Shown here: in pieces, positions 1 to 7,600 of the stretch
Numbering within the stretch: the first letter of the stretch is position 1
Layout of the letters: each line of letters starts with the position of its first letter
Assembly (NCBI GenBank): GCA_034437215.1
Contig: DAOTVC010000023.1
Span: 1 to 8,298 of the forward strand
Direction: 5' to 3'
Length of the DNA stretch: 8,298 nt
Source of the DNA: DAOTVC01 sp034437215
GTDB lineage: Bacteria; Chloroflexota; Anaerolineae; B4-G1; SLSP01
The notes under the pieces: model-generated
What the model was told of the DNA's origin: nothing
Databases searched by the model: none
What the model saw: only the letters and a program-made list of their open reading frames with translations
Position numbers and translations under genes: made by a program

Positions 1-769
1 TGGCGATCTGGCCCCAAGGTGAAGCGTCGGGACGCGTGTAGACCCGCGCTCCGTACTGGTTGTGTTGGAGGGTGCAGTAACTGACGGTGCCGGAGAGATA
101 CGCGGCGCCCTCACCACTGCTGCCGACATAGACGCCGTGCTGGGCGTACTGCACGAGCGCGTGGCGTAGGGAGAAAGCGTGGCTCTCCTTGGTCACGCGG
201 ATACCGATCCAATCGCCCGGGGCGGGATCGGCAGCGCTACTGGTGAAGTAGATGGGCGCGGCGGGCGTCCCCTCGGCGACGAGGACGCCGGCAATGACCA
301 GTTCCGCATCCACCCCACCGAAGATGGTAACGCCGGGGGTGATGGTAAGGGTGACGCCGGGTTGAACGCTGACGGTGCCGCTGATCAGGGTGGGCTCGCT
401 CCAGACGGTGTCCTCGGTGACAGCGCCGCTGGCGGTGGCGCTCCAGGTCGCGGCGATGTCGGAGAGATCGGGCACCGCCGGCGCGCCCACCGTCATGGTC
501 ACCGGATTGCTGACGCCGGCGTCGGTAACGACGGTCACCGGGCCGCTGCTGACGTCCGCCGGCAGCTCGACGTTCATCTCCACGACGCCGAACCCGACGA
601 GACGCACCCGACCGGGCAGATCATCCGCAAAGAGGACGGTGGGCAGCTCGGGCTCCTGCCCGCTGCTGCCGGCACCGTTCTCGAAGGATCGGGCCTGCAC
701 AGGGGCCACTATGAGAGCGATGAGCATGGTCAACGCTAAACCTAATCTAAAAAGTTTCGTAGTCTTCAT
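1..769 (-). CDS. Exported right-handed beta-helix-like protein (N-terminal part, runs off left edge)
   Basis: The frame is open from an ATG at 769-767 to the window edge, giving 256 residues with no stop. Residues 1-26 form a typical Sec signal peptide: basic start (MKTTKLFR), a hydrophobic core, and a likely cleavage after VQA (24-26). Residues 57-94 resemble the second half of an IPT/TIG Ig-like domain (VELPADVSSGPVTVVT, then SNPVTMTV). From about 117 onward the pattern is that of secreted parallel beta-helix proteins: T-V-W-x(5)-I-S-G-T-V, then PGVTLTITPGVTIFGG, an ELVIAGVLVAEGT turn, PIYFTSS, and DPAPGDWIGI before repeating coil strands (FSLRHALVQYAQHGVYV). The protein is probably surface-exposed or secreted; substrate or ligand is unknown. 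The start is supported by a perfect AGGAGG five bases upstream. The missing C-terminus could carry further coils or an anchor. Signal peptide and beta-helix character are confident; function is not. Confidence 0.86.
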   Translation of the reverse strand, partial: MKTTKLFRLGLALTMLIALIVAPVQARSFENGAGSSGQEPELPTVLFADDLPGRVRLVGFGVVEMNVELPADVSSGPVTVVTDAGVSNPVTMTVGAPAVPDLSDIAATWSATASGAVTEDTVWSEPTLISGTVSVQPGVTLTITPGVTIFGGVDAELVIAGVLVAEGTPAAPIYFTSSAADPAPGDWIGIRVTKESHAFSLRHALVQYAQHGVYVGSSGEGAAYLSGTVSYCTLQHNQYGARVYTRPDASPWGQIA

Positions 770-774
770 TGTCT

Positions 775-780
775 CCTCCT
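775..780 (-). promoter_or_regulatory. Strong Shine-Dalgarno (AGGAGG) of the beta-helix gene
   Basis: On the minus strand AGGAGG is followed by five bases and then the ATG at 769. It is the best ribosome binding site in the window and fixes the start of the exported protein just before its signal peptide. Confidence 0.85.
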
Positions 781-789
781 ATGAAAAAC

Positions 790-810
790 TGTCCAAGGTC
801 CAAGGTCAAA
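790..810. repeat. Three tandem 7-bp units (TGTCCAA / GGTCCAA / GGTCAAA)
   Basis: Three consecutive heptamers at 790-796, 797-803 and 804-810 differ from one another by one or two bases. Read on the minus strand they are TTTGACC, TTGGACC, TTGGACA. They sit between the palindrome at 834-845 and the Shine-Dalgarno of the beta-helix gene. The repeat may be a simple slippage product or part of a regulatory site; the sequence alone does not decide. Confidence 0.6.
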
Positions 811-824
811 CGTCGTCAGGTGGA

Positions 825-850
825 CACGTTCACACGTGCGCACGTTCACA
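825..850. repeat. 12-bp palindrome between two 10-bp direct repeats
   Basis: CACGTTCACA occurs at 825-834 and again at 841-850, a period of 16 bp. Between and overlapping them is the perfect palindrome ACGTGCGCACGT at 834-845. The block lies 56-81 bases upstream of the beta-helix start and overlaps the stop codon of the small gene at 846-848. It is a plausible operator for a dimeric regulator or a small hairpin in a joint transcript; no known consensus is matched. Confidence 0.5.
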
Positions 851-1058
851 GGTCATTCTCTTCTGCTGCCGATCTCACCTCCTCCGGCGGGCACTTTGGG
901 TCCACCTGCTCTTCCAAGAATTCGACGACGTCCTCCATCCGGGAGAAGGTGTGCTGCTCCTCGCCCCCGACGCGTGTCAGCGAGAAGAGCCAGGGGCTCT
1001 CCCGGCTGGCGCGCCAGAGGCGCAACAGAAAGGAATGGTATTCACCGCGAGTGTGCAT
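846..1058 (-). CDS. Small conserved-looking acidic protein of unknown function, 70 aa
   Basis: The frame encodes 70 residues beginning MHTRGEYHSFLLRLWRAS and ending in TGA at 848-846. The first half reads as a compact beta-rich fold (YHSFLLRLWR, then WLFSLTRV), followed by GGEEQHTFSRMEDVVEFLEEQ, which should be an amphipathic helix, and a short charged tail. There is no signal peptide and no membrane segment, so it is probably cytosolic. I recall small proteins of this pattern (F-LR-LWR ... W-SL ... GE--F--L-D---FL) as common in Chloroflexota, but I know of no assigned function. It is divergent from the SARP regulator with 93 bp between starts, and upstream of the beta-helix gene on the same strand with a 76-bp gap, so it could share a transcript with it. 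A GGGAG lies only one base before the ATG, too close for an ideal ribosome binding site. Codon use and protein composition look genuine. Confidence 0.72.
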   Translation of the reverse strand: MHTRGEYHSFLLRLWRASRESPWLFSLTRVGGEEQHTFSRMEDVVEFLEEQVDPKCPPEEVRSAAEENDL

Positions 1059-1103
1059 ACTCCCACTTGTCCGTTATAATCAGAACACTTCGTTGTACTG
1101 TTC

Positions 1104-1109
1104 ATTGTA
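1104..1109 (-). promoter_or_regulatory. Candidate -10 element (TACAAT) for the 70-aa gene
   Basis: TACAAT on the minus strand matches TATAAT at five of six bases. No good -35 lies 16-18 bp upstream; the spot is instead occupied by the direct repeats at 1117-1136. A weak -35 combined with an activator site is typical of activator-dependent promoters. The implied leader before the ATG at 1058 would be about 40 bases. Confidence 0.42.
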
Positions 1110-1116
1110 GGCGTTC

Positions 1117-1136
1117 AACGTCACGGAAACGTCACG
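1117..1136. promoter_or_regulatory. Candidate SARP operator: two 9-bp direct repeats, 11-bp period
   Basis: AACGTCACG occurs at 1117-1125 and again at 1128-1136, so the copies start exactly 11 bp apart, one helical turn. On the minus strand each reads CGTGACGTT. The core heptamer GTGACGT of the copy nearer the small gene (1124-1118) is separated by 8 bases (1117-1110) from TACAAT. Streptomyces SARPs such as ActII-ORF4 and DnrI are known to bind heptameric direct repeats at 11-bp spacing, placed 8 bp from the -10. The site lies 15 bp before the start of the SARP gene itself, so autoregulation is also possible. That this regulator binds here is an inference. Confidence 0.5.
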
Positions 1137-1151
1137 ACTCGCAGATTCATC

Positions 1152-4100
1152 ATGAAACTGGCACTCCAATTCTTCGGGACCTTCAGCGCGGTCCGCGACG
1201 GGGAAGCGCTGACGCGCTTCGAAGCCGATTCGGCCCGCGCCCTGTTGGTCTATCTGACCCTGAATCCAGGGACGCTCTTCCGCCGCGAGGCGCTGGCGGC
1301 GCTCCTCTGGCCCGAGCTGGAGGAATCCGCGGCCCTCCACGCGCTGCGACAGGCGCTCAACCGGCTGCGTACCGTTCTGCGAGAGCGCGACGCCGAAGTA
1401 CCCCTCCTCGACGTGACCCGCCAGACCCTCCGGACGAACCCCCGGGCCGGGCTCCGGCTGGACGTGCGCGCTTTCTCCGAGCTGGTAGCCGCGACGGAGG
1501 CCCACGCTCACCGGCGGCGCGCGGTCTGCCGCCCCTGTCTGGCGAAACTGGAGGAGGCGGTCACCCTCTATCAGGGCGATCTGCTGGCAGGGTTCCATCT
1601 CGATAGTCTGCCCTTTGAGGAGTGGCTGCTCATGCAGCGGGAGCACCTGCACGTGCAGGTGCTGCAGGCCCTGGGGGAGCTGGCCGCGGCTCACGAACGG
1701 CGGGGCGAGTACCGCCGCGCCCAACACTACGCGCGCCGCCAGCTGGCGCTGGAGCCCTGGCGCGAGGAGGCCCACCGGCAGCTGCTGCGCACCCTGGCCC
1801 TGGAGGGAGAGCGCAGCGCGGCCCTGGCCCACTACGAGAGCTGCCGGCAGCTGCTACTGGAAGAGTTGGGGGTGGAGCCGGGCCGGGAGACGCGCGCGCT
1901 CTACGCCGCCATCCGCGATGAGCACCCGCTGCCCGGCGGGACACCGCCGCCCTGCCGGCTCCCGACCCCCTTCACGCCCTTCATCGGACGCACGGAGGCC
2001 CTGCGCCGGCTGACCGCCCGGCTCACCACCCCCGAAGGTCGCCTGCTCTCGCTCGTCGGGCCCGGCGGCACGGGCAAGACCCGCCTCGCCATCGCCCTGG
2101 CCGAGGCGGTGCGCGGCGACTTCGAGCACGGCATCTTCTTCCTGCCCCTGGCGGCGGTGACCTCCCCGGCGCTCATCCCGGCGGCGCTGGCCCGGGCGTT
2201 GGCGGTGACACCCCACGAGAAGGGAGATCTCGAGCAGCAGCTGCGGGCCTATCTGCTCCCCCGGGAGCTCCTGGTGATCTTCGACAACTTCGAGCAGCTC
2301 CTGCCCGAGGGCGCCGGAACGCTGGCGGATCTGCTCCGCCACGCCCCGCGCCTGACCTGCGTGGTCACCTCGCGGGAGCGGCTCAATCTCCCCGGGGAAT
2401 GGGTCTTCCCGGTAAGCGGGCTGGACTACACCGATACTGCCGTCCCGGCGAGCGCACACCGGCTCTTCACCGCCAGTGCGCAGCGAGTGGCCCCCGACGT
2501 CGCCTTCGACAACGAAGAGCAGCGGGCCATCGGCGAGATCTGCCGCCTGGTGGAGGGGAACCCCCTGGCCCTCGAACTGGCGGCGACCTGGCTGCGGGCC
2601 TTCGGCTGCCGGGAGATCGCGGCGGAAATCCGGCAGAGTTTCGACTTCCTGGAGGCCCCCGGGCCGGGTCTGCCGGCGCGCCATCGCAGTCTGCGCGCCG
2701 TCTTCGAGCACTCCTGGGCGCTCCTCACCCCGGCGGAGCAGGGCGCCCTCTGCCGGCTGGCCCTCTTCCGGGGCGGCTGCGACCGGGAAGCGGCCCGGCA
2801 GGTCGCCGGCGTCTCCCCCGCGCTGCTCGTCTCGCTGCTCGATCAATCTCTCCTGCAGCGGGAGGCGGAGCGCGACGGGGCGCCGGCCCGCTACGGAATG
2901 CACAATCTGGTCCGCAGCTACGCCCTGGAGCAGCTGCGGGCCTGCCCCGCCCTCGAGGCGCAGACCCGCGCCGCACACGCCCGCTACTACCTCGATCTGA
3001 TGGCGGCGGCGCCCCCCCGCCTCACCGGGCCGGAGCTGCGGGAGGCGTTGGCCGCCCTGGAGCGGGACTTCGCCAACGTGCAGGCGGCCTGGGAGTGGGC
3101 GACCGCCCACGCGGAGGTGGCTCTGCTCGACGGAGCGCTGCTGGGTCTCTTCCACTTCTACGAACTGCGCTTCTGGATTCGCGAGGCCGAGCAGGTCTTC
3201 GGCGGCGCCGCCGCCCTGGCGCCCGGCACGACGCGCGCCGGACGGGTGCTCGTCCAGCGGCTGCGCGCCTGCCAGGGCTGGTTTGCCGCCCTCATCGAGG
3301 GGGAGGTGGAGCGCGGCTACGCGCTGCTCGGGGAGGCCCTGGACGCGCTACGCCGGCTGGAGGCGCAGGAACAGCTCCCCTTCGTCCTCAACGCCCTGGG
3401 ACGGGTGGCCTACCACCTCTCCGACTACGAAGCGGCTCAGCGTTACAGTGCGGAGGGCTACGCCCTGAGCGAGGCTTTAGGCGACCGGTACCAGATGGCG
3501 CTGGCGCGACACATCCTGGGGCAGGCCGCCCAGACCCAGGGGCGCTATCCGGAGAGCCTGGAGCTGCTGCAAGAGGGGCTGGTACTGTCCCAGACAGCGG
3601 GTTTCGTGAAGCTGGAAACCGGTCTCCTGCGAGCGCTGGGCGTCTCCCACTGGCGCCGGGGCGAGTTCGAGGAGGCGGGGGCCTACTTCGAGCAGACCCT
3701 CCAGAGCTGCCGGGCCACCGGTGATCGCTACAACGAGGGCAAGGCCCTCACGGCGCTGGGGACCATCGCCTTCTTCGCCGAGGAGATCGACCGGGCCGCG
3801 ACCTACTACAAGGAGGGGCTGCAGATCGCCCGGGAGATCGGGGATCGCCGCAACGAAGGGCAAGCGCTCAACAACCTCTCCGAGGTGTACGCGCTGCGCA
3901 AGGAGTACGCCCGGGCCGTGCGCTTGTGTGAGGCCTCGCTGCACATCAAACGCGAGCAGGCCGATCAACGGGGCGCGGCGATGACGCTGGGCAATCTGGC
4001 GAACATGGTGAAGTACCAGGGTGACTACGGCGCCGCCGAAGCCCACCTCCAGGAGGCGTTGGGTATCTTCCGGGAGCTCCGGGACACCCACGGGCAGGCG

Positions 4101-4667
4101 ATGGCTCTGACCGTACTCACGGCGCTGGCGGGGGAGTGCAACCGTCCCAAGGAGGCGCTGGCCTACGGAGAGGCGGCGCTGGCCGTGGCCGAGGCCCAGC
4201 AGCAGCGCCACATCCACGCCAACACTCTGACCAATCTGGCACACGTGCTGGCGGATCTGGGGCGTTGGCAGGAGGCCCGGGCGCACTACGAAGCGGCCCT
4301 CGCCCTACGGGAGGAACTGGACCAGCAGCGGCTGGCGGCGGAACCCCTCGCCGGCCTGGCCGAGGCGGCGCTGGCGGCAGGGGATGGGGAAGCGCCCCTG
4401 GCCTACGTCGAGCGCATCCTGGCGGCGTACCCGCTGGCGGAGCTGCGGGGCATGGACCAGCTCTTCCGCCCGCCCGCCGTCTGCCTGCGCGTCCTGGAAG
4501 CGACCGGCGATCCCCGCCTGCCGGAACTGGCGCGCGCGCTCCACGCGGAGCTCCAGGCACACGCCGGCAAGATCCAGAAGCGAGGCCTGCGGCGCTACTT
4601 CCTGCAGGAGATCGCGCCCCACCGCGCTATCGTGGCGATCTACGAGCGGGCAGGTGGGGGAAGCTGA
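1152..4667 (+). CDS. SARP/AfsR-family transcriptional regulator (wHTH-BTAD-NTPase-TPR), 1171 aa
   Basis: This is a large one-component regulator in which an NTPase switch and a TPR sensor control a DNA-binding head. Residues 1-95 are the SARP winged helix (start MKLALQFFGTF, then ARALLVYLTLNPG and a recognition-helix region around 60-76, ALHALRQALNRLRTVL). Residues 103-255 form the bacterial transcriptional activation domain, ending LEELGVEPGRETRALYAAI. After a Pro-rich linker (259-275) comes a STAND-type NTPase: FIGR 277-280, Walker A GPGGTGKT 303-310, Walker B LLVIFDNFEQLL 373-384, VVTSRERL 404-411, and GNPLALEL 469-476 (the GLPL-like motif). A winged-helix segment follows to about 600. Residues 701-1100 are ten TPR units. 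The start is canonical for SARPs, although no Shine-Dalgarno precedes it, so it may be leaderless or weakly translated. Its ligand is unknown. It overlaps the convergent kinase gene by 28 bp. Family assignment is very secure; targets are inferred only. Confidence 0.95.
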   Translation: MKLALQFFGTFSAVRDGEALTRFEADSARALLVYLTLNPGTLFRREALAALLWPELEESAALHALRQALNRLRTVLRERDAEVPLLDVTRQTLRTNPRAGLRLDVRAFSELVAATEAHAHRRRAVCRPCLAKLEEAVTLYQGDLLAGFHLDSLPFEEWLLMQREHLHVQVLQALGELAAAHERRGEYRRAQHYARRQLALEPWREEAHRQLLRTLALEGERSAALAHYESCRQLLLEELGVEPGRETRALYAAIRDEHPLPGGTPPPCRLPTPFTPFIGRTEALRRLTARLTTPEGRLLSLVGPGGTGKTRLAIALAEAVRGDFEHGIFFLPLAAVTSPALIPAALARALAVTPHEKGDLEQQLRAYLLPRELLVIFDNFEQLLPEGAGTLADLLRHAPRLTCVVTSRERLNLPGEWVFPVSGLDYTDTAVPASAHRLFTASAQRVAPDVAFDNEEQRAIGEICRLVEGNPLALELAATWLRAFGCREIAAEIRQSFDFLEAPGPGLPARHRSLRAVFEHSWALLTPAEQGALCRLALFRGGCDREAARQVAGVSPALLVSLLDQSLLQREAERDGAPARYGMHNLVRSYALEQLRACPALEAQTRAAHARYYLDLMAAAPPRLTGPELREALAALERDFANVQAAWEWATAHAEVALLDGALLGLFHFYELRFWIREAEQVFGGAAALAPGTTRAGRVLVQRLRACQGWFAALIEGEVERGYALLGEALDALRRLEAQEQLPFVLNALGRVAYHLSDYEAAQRYSAEGYALSEALGDRYQMALARHILGQAAQTQGRYPESLELLQEGLVLSQTAGFVKLETGLLRALGVSHWRRGEFEEAGAYFEQTLQSCRATGDRYNEGKALTALGTIAFFAEEIDRAATYYKEGLQIAREIGDRRNEGQALNNLSEVYALRKEYARAVRLCEASLHIKREQADQRGAAMTLGNLANMVKYQGDYGAAEAHLQEALGIFRELRDTHGQAMALTVLTALAGECNRPKEALAYGEAALAVAEAQQQRHIHANTLTNLAHVLADLGRWQEARAHYEAALALREELDQQRLAAEPLAGLAEAALAAGDGEAPLAYVERILAAYPLAELRGMDQLFRPPAVCLRVLEATGDPRLPELARALHAELQAHAGKIQKRGLRRYFLQEIAPHRAIVAIYERAGGGS

Positions 4668-7600
4668 TCCGGGGGCGGCTCAACCTCATCGCCGGCTGCC
4701 GGCAGCGTGAACCAGAAGGTAGAGCCCGCGCCCGGTTCGCTCTGCACCCCCACCTCGCCGCCGAGCCTGCTGATGATACGCTCGACGATGGAGAGGCCCA
4801 GGCCGTGACCTTCGGCCCGCACCTCGTGCAGCCGGGTGAATTGGGTAAACAACCGCTTCTGCTCTGCTGCGGTCAGGCCCGGTCCATTATCCCGCACCCA
4901 AAACTTGATCATGGGTGGCTGTTGGCGATTCGAAGCCGGCAAGGGGTTTCCGGCTTCCGGTAACGTGTAGCCCAATTCCACTCGGGGGGGCGTGCCGCCA
5001 TATTTCAAGGCGTTGCTGATGTAGTTGACCCACACCTCTTCCACCCAGGGGGCATGACCCAGCGCCGTCGGCCAGGTCTCAGGCGTCTGGATCTCGGCCT
5101 CATATTCCGACAGCATCGTTGCCAGCCGCTTCTCCACCTCACGCACCACCTCGGCCATCTGCAACGGTTGACGCGGCACCTCTTCCAGCTGACGGATGCT
5201 GGAGAGCAACAACAATTCATTGATAATGCTGACCATCTTGTGGGCGGTATCGGTGACGCGCTCGAGATTTTCACGCACGAATTCCGGCGATAAGGCATCA
5301 TAACGTGAACGGAGCAATTCCCCGAATCCTACAATCACGGTCAGCGGGGTCTTGAGATCGTGGGCCACCGTGTGCGCGAAGGCGTCCAACTCTTTGTTGC
5401 TGATCTCCAATTCTTCGGCGTAACGGCGCAGGGCGACCTCCGATTCCTTGCGCTCGGTGATGTCTTCTTTGACGGCCACGTAGTGAGTAATCTCACCCTG
5501 CAGGTTGACCAGCGGGGCTATCGTCGCCGTCTCCCAGAAGAGCGTGCCGTCTTTGCGCCGGTTGAGAAATTCACCATACCAGATTCTGCCGGCGCTGATC
5601 GTAGCCCACAGGTTTTCATAGTAAGCGGCGTCGTGTTCCCCCGATTTCAACACGCGTGGATTCTGCCCCAGCACTTCGGCGCGCGTATAACCCGTCAGCG
5701 CCTCGAAGCGCGGATTGGCGTATTCGATGGCGCCCTCCTTATCGGTGATGACGATGGTGTTGCCGCTCTGTTCCAGCGCCAGGAAATACTTGCGCAGCTC
5801 ATCCCGGCTCTTTTCCGCCCGGTCGCGCGCCTCGGCCAGGTCGCGGGTGCGCTCGATGACCCGCGCTTCGAGTAGGTCCCGTTCCGCTTGCAACAGGTTC
5901 CGAGCCTGCGCCTCCTGCTCCCAGGCTTTGGTGATGCTGCCCAACAGCACGCTGCTGGTCACCAAGACGACGCTCCCCGAAGCTACGAAAATCAGCAGGC
6001 TGGTTAAGCCCATCTCGATGGTGCGGGGAGCGATGGGCGTATCCACCACGCTGGGGGGGATGTAGTGGCCCCGACCGATCTGCCAGCCAAAGGTCGCCAG
6101 CGTAAAGACGTTGATGCCGAGCATGATCAACCCGTTGCGCGGGCCGCGCAGAAGCGTCGCCAGGGCCACCAGCACCAGGAGATACATGAACGCTTCCACG
6201 GAATAGCCGTAATAGACCACTTCCAGCAGGGCCAGGGCGTAAAACGCCAGGATGAAGCTGTGGACGCGATAATCGAAGTTGATCTGCCGCGCCAGAGCCA
6301 GTCCCCAGAGGAAAACAATCCCGCCCCCGAACGCCAGGAACACCACTCGCGCCCCCGGCAGGGCCGTGGGCCAGATGATCAGCAGCGCCAGCGTGCCGAG
6401 CAGCGCCGCGAAGCGCAACATGCTGGTAAAGGCCCGTTCCAAGGCCTGAATCACTAGCGGACTGGTCTTCAACGAGGTCACCACCTCGCGCTGGGGAGCC
6501 GGCAGCATGAAGTCGACGATCCGGCGCAGCAGCGGCACGCGGGACGGCGCTGGGGGCTCAGTCGGGGGCGCGCCCGCGGCTGCGTCAGGGTGAGGCGCCG
6601 GCTCCGGGGGCGGCGGCGCCGGCAGCGGCGTTGCGGGGAAGGCGCCGGGATACGCATCGTACTCATTGATGCTGATCACCCGCCCCAGGAGCCGTTGCTG
6701 GCGATCGCGCAGCGGCGCGATGCGCACCCGATAGCGGCGCTGCGTTTCTCCCCGCCCTACGATGATCTCCTCCTGGCCTTCCAGCACATCTTTGAAGCGG
6801 GCCACCAGGTGAGGCCAGGGCGCCAGCACGTCCGCCACCGTTTTCCCCAGCGCTTGCCGCGCCGGAATCCCAACCATCCGCGCCGCCGCGGGGTTGATGT
6901 CCACGATCCGCTGTCGAAGATCGAGGACCATCATGCCCTCGCGCAAGCCTTCGACGACCAGGTCGCGGGCAATGGGGGCGATGTCGCCCAGGCGGTAGCC
7001 GAAGATCCCCCAGGCCAACGCGCTGAGGGTGAGGGTGAAGGCGAAGGGCGTCAGATCCAGCCCCGGCACCGGCGTCAGACCGGTGAGGTAGAGCGCATTG
7101 CCCAGCCAGGGCGAAAGTACCGCGATGATCACGGCCCAGATTTGCGGGCGATAGAGCGCTTGGCTCTGCCGTACGGCGCGCAACAGCAGCACCGCGCCGG
7201 CCAATAATAGCGCGTAGGAGAAGACGAAGTGTAACCAGAACCAGGGGCCGTAGATGACCCCGAGCACGCTCAGCGCGCCGTTGGTCTTGAGGTACGTCGT
7301 CGTCCAGATCAGGCCGTGCCCGGAGTTGGTGAAGACCAGGCCGATGGTGATGAAGGGGAAAATGATCAGCCAACGCAGCTTACGCCAGGACCAGGAGTAG
7401 TATTGCTGCGTGTAGGCCAGCACAAACATCAGCCACAGATAGGGGATGAGGGCAATGCCGACGTACTGCACCTGTCCCCAGAAGTGCTTCGTCGCCAGGT
7501 CCACGGCGGCGATTTCGAGCGCGTAGCCGGCAGCCCAGAGGGCCAGTGCCCCGGAGATCACCATCAATTCGCGGGCGCCGGGGGCGCGCCGCCGAGGCAG

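Noticed and set aside
781..809. TTGACC-N17-TTTCAT on the minus strand as promoter of the beta-helix gene
   Set aside because: The predicted start near 774 would fall after or within the AGGAGG, removing the ribosome binding site from the message.
179..1079. Overlapping plus-strand frames at the left end
   Set aside because: The minus strand carries a signal peptide, beta-helix pattern and perfect Shine-Dalgarno; the plus frames have none of these.
1075..1080. Perfect TATAAT on the plus strand as the SARP gene promoter
   Set aside because: No -35-like hexamer lies 16-18 bp upstream (TGTGCA at best), and the direct repeats would lie downstream of it. It may be chance in an AT-richer spacer, so I did not list it as a feature.
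1854..3155. Long open frame (433 codons) on the minus strand opposite the SARP gene
   Set aside because: Composition is extremely rich in Gly, Arg, Pro and Gln with no domain motif, while the plus-strand frame shows Walker motifs and TPRs. It is an antisense shadow of GC-rich coding DNA.
2399..3724. 441-codon plus-strand frame inside the SARP gene
   Set aside because: Dominated by Gly, Ala, Arg and Pro, no start signal, and wholly inside a well-supported gene in another frame.
6590..7207. Plus-strand frame opposite the kinase N-terminal half
   Set aside because: Rich in Arg, His, Gln and Pro, typical of an antisense reading of a membrane-protein gene; no ribosome binding site or motif.
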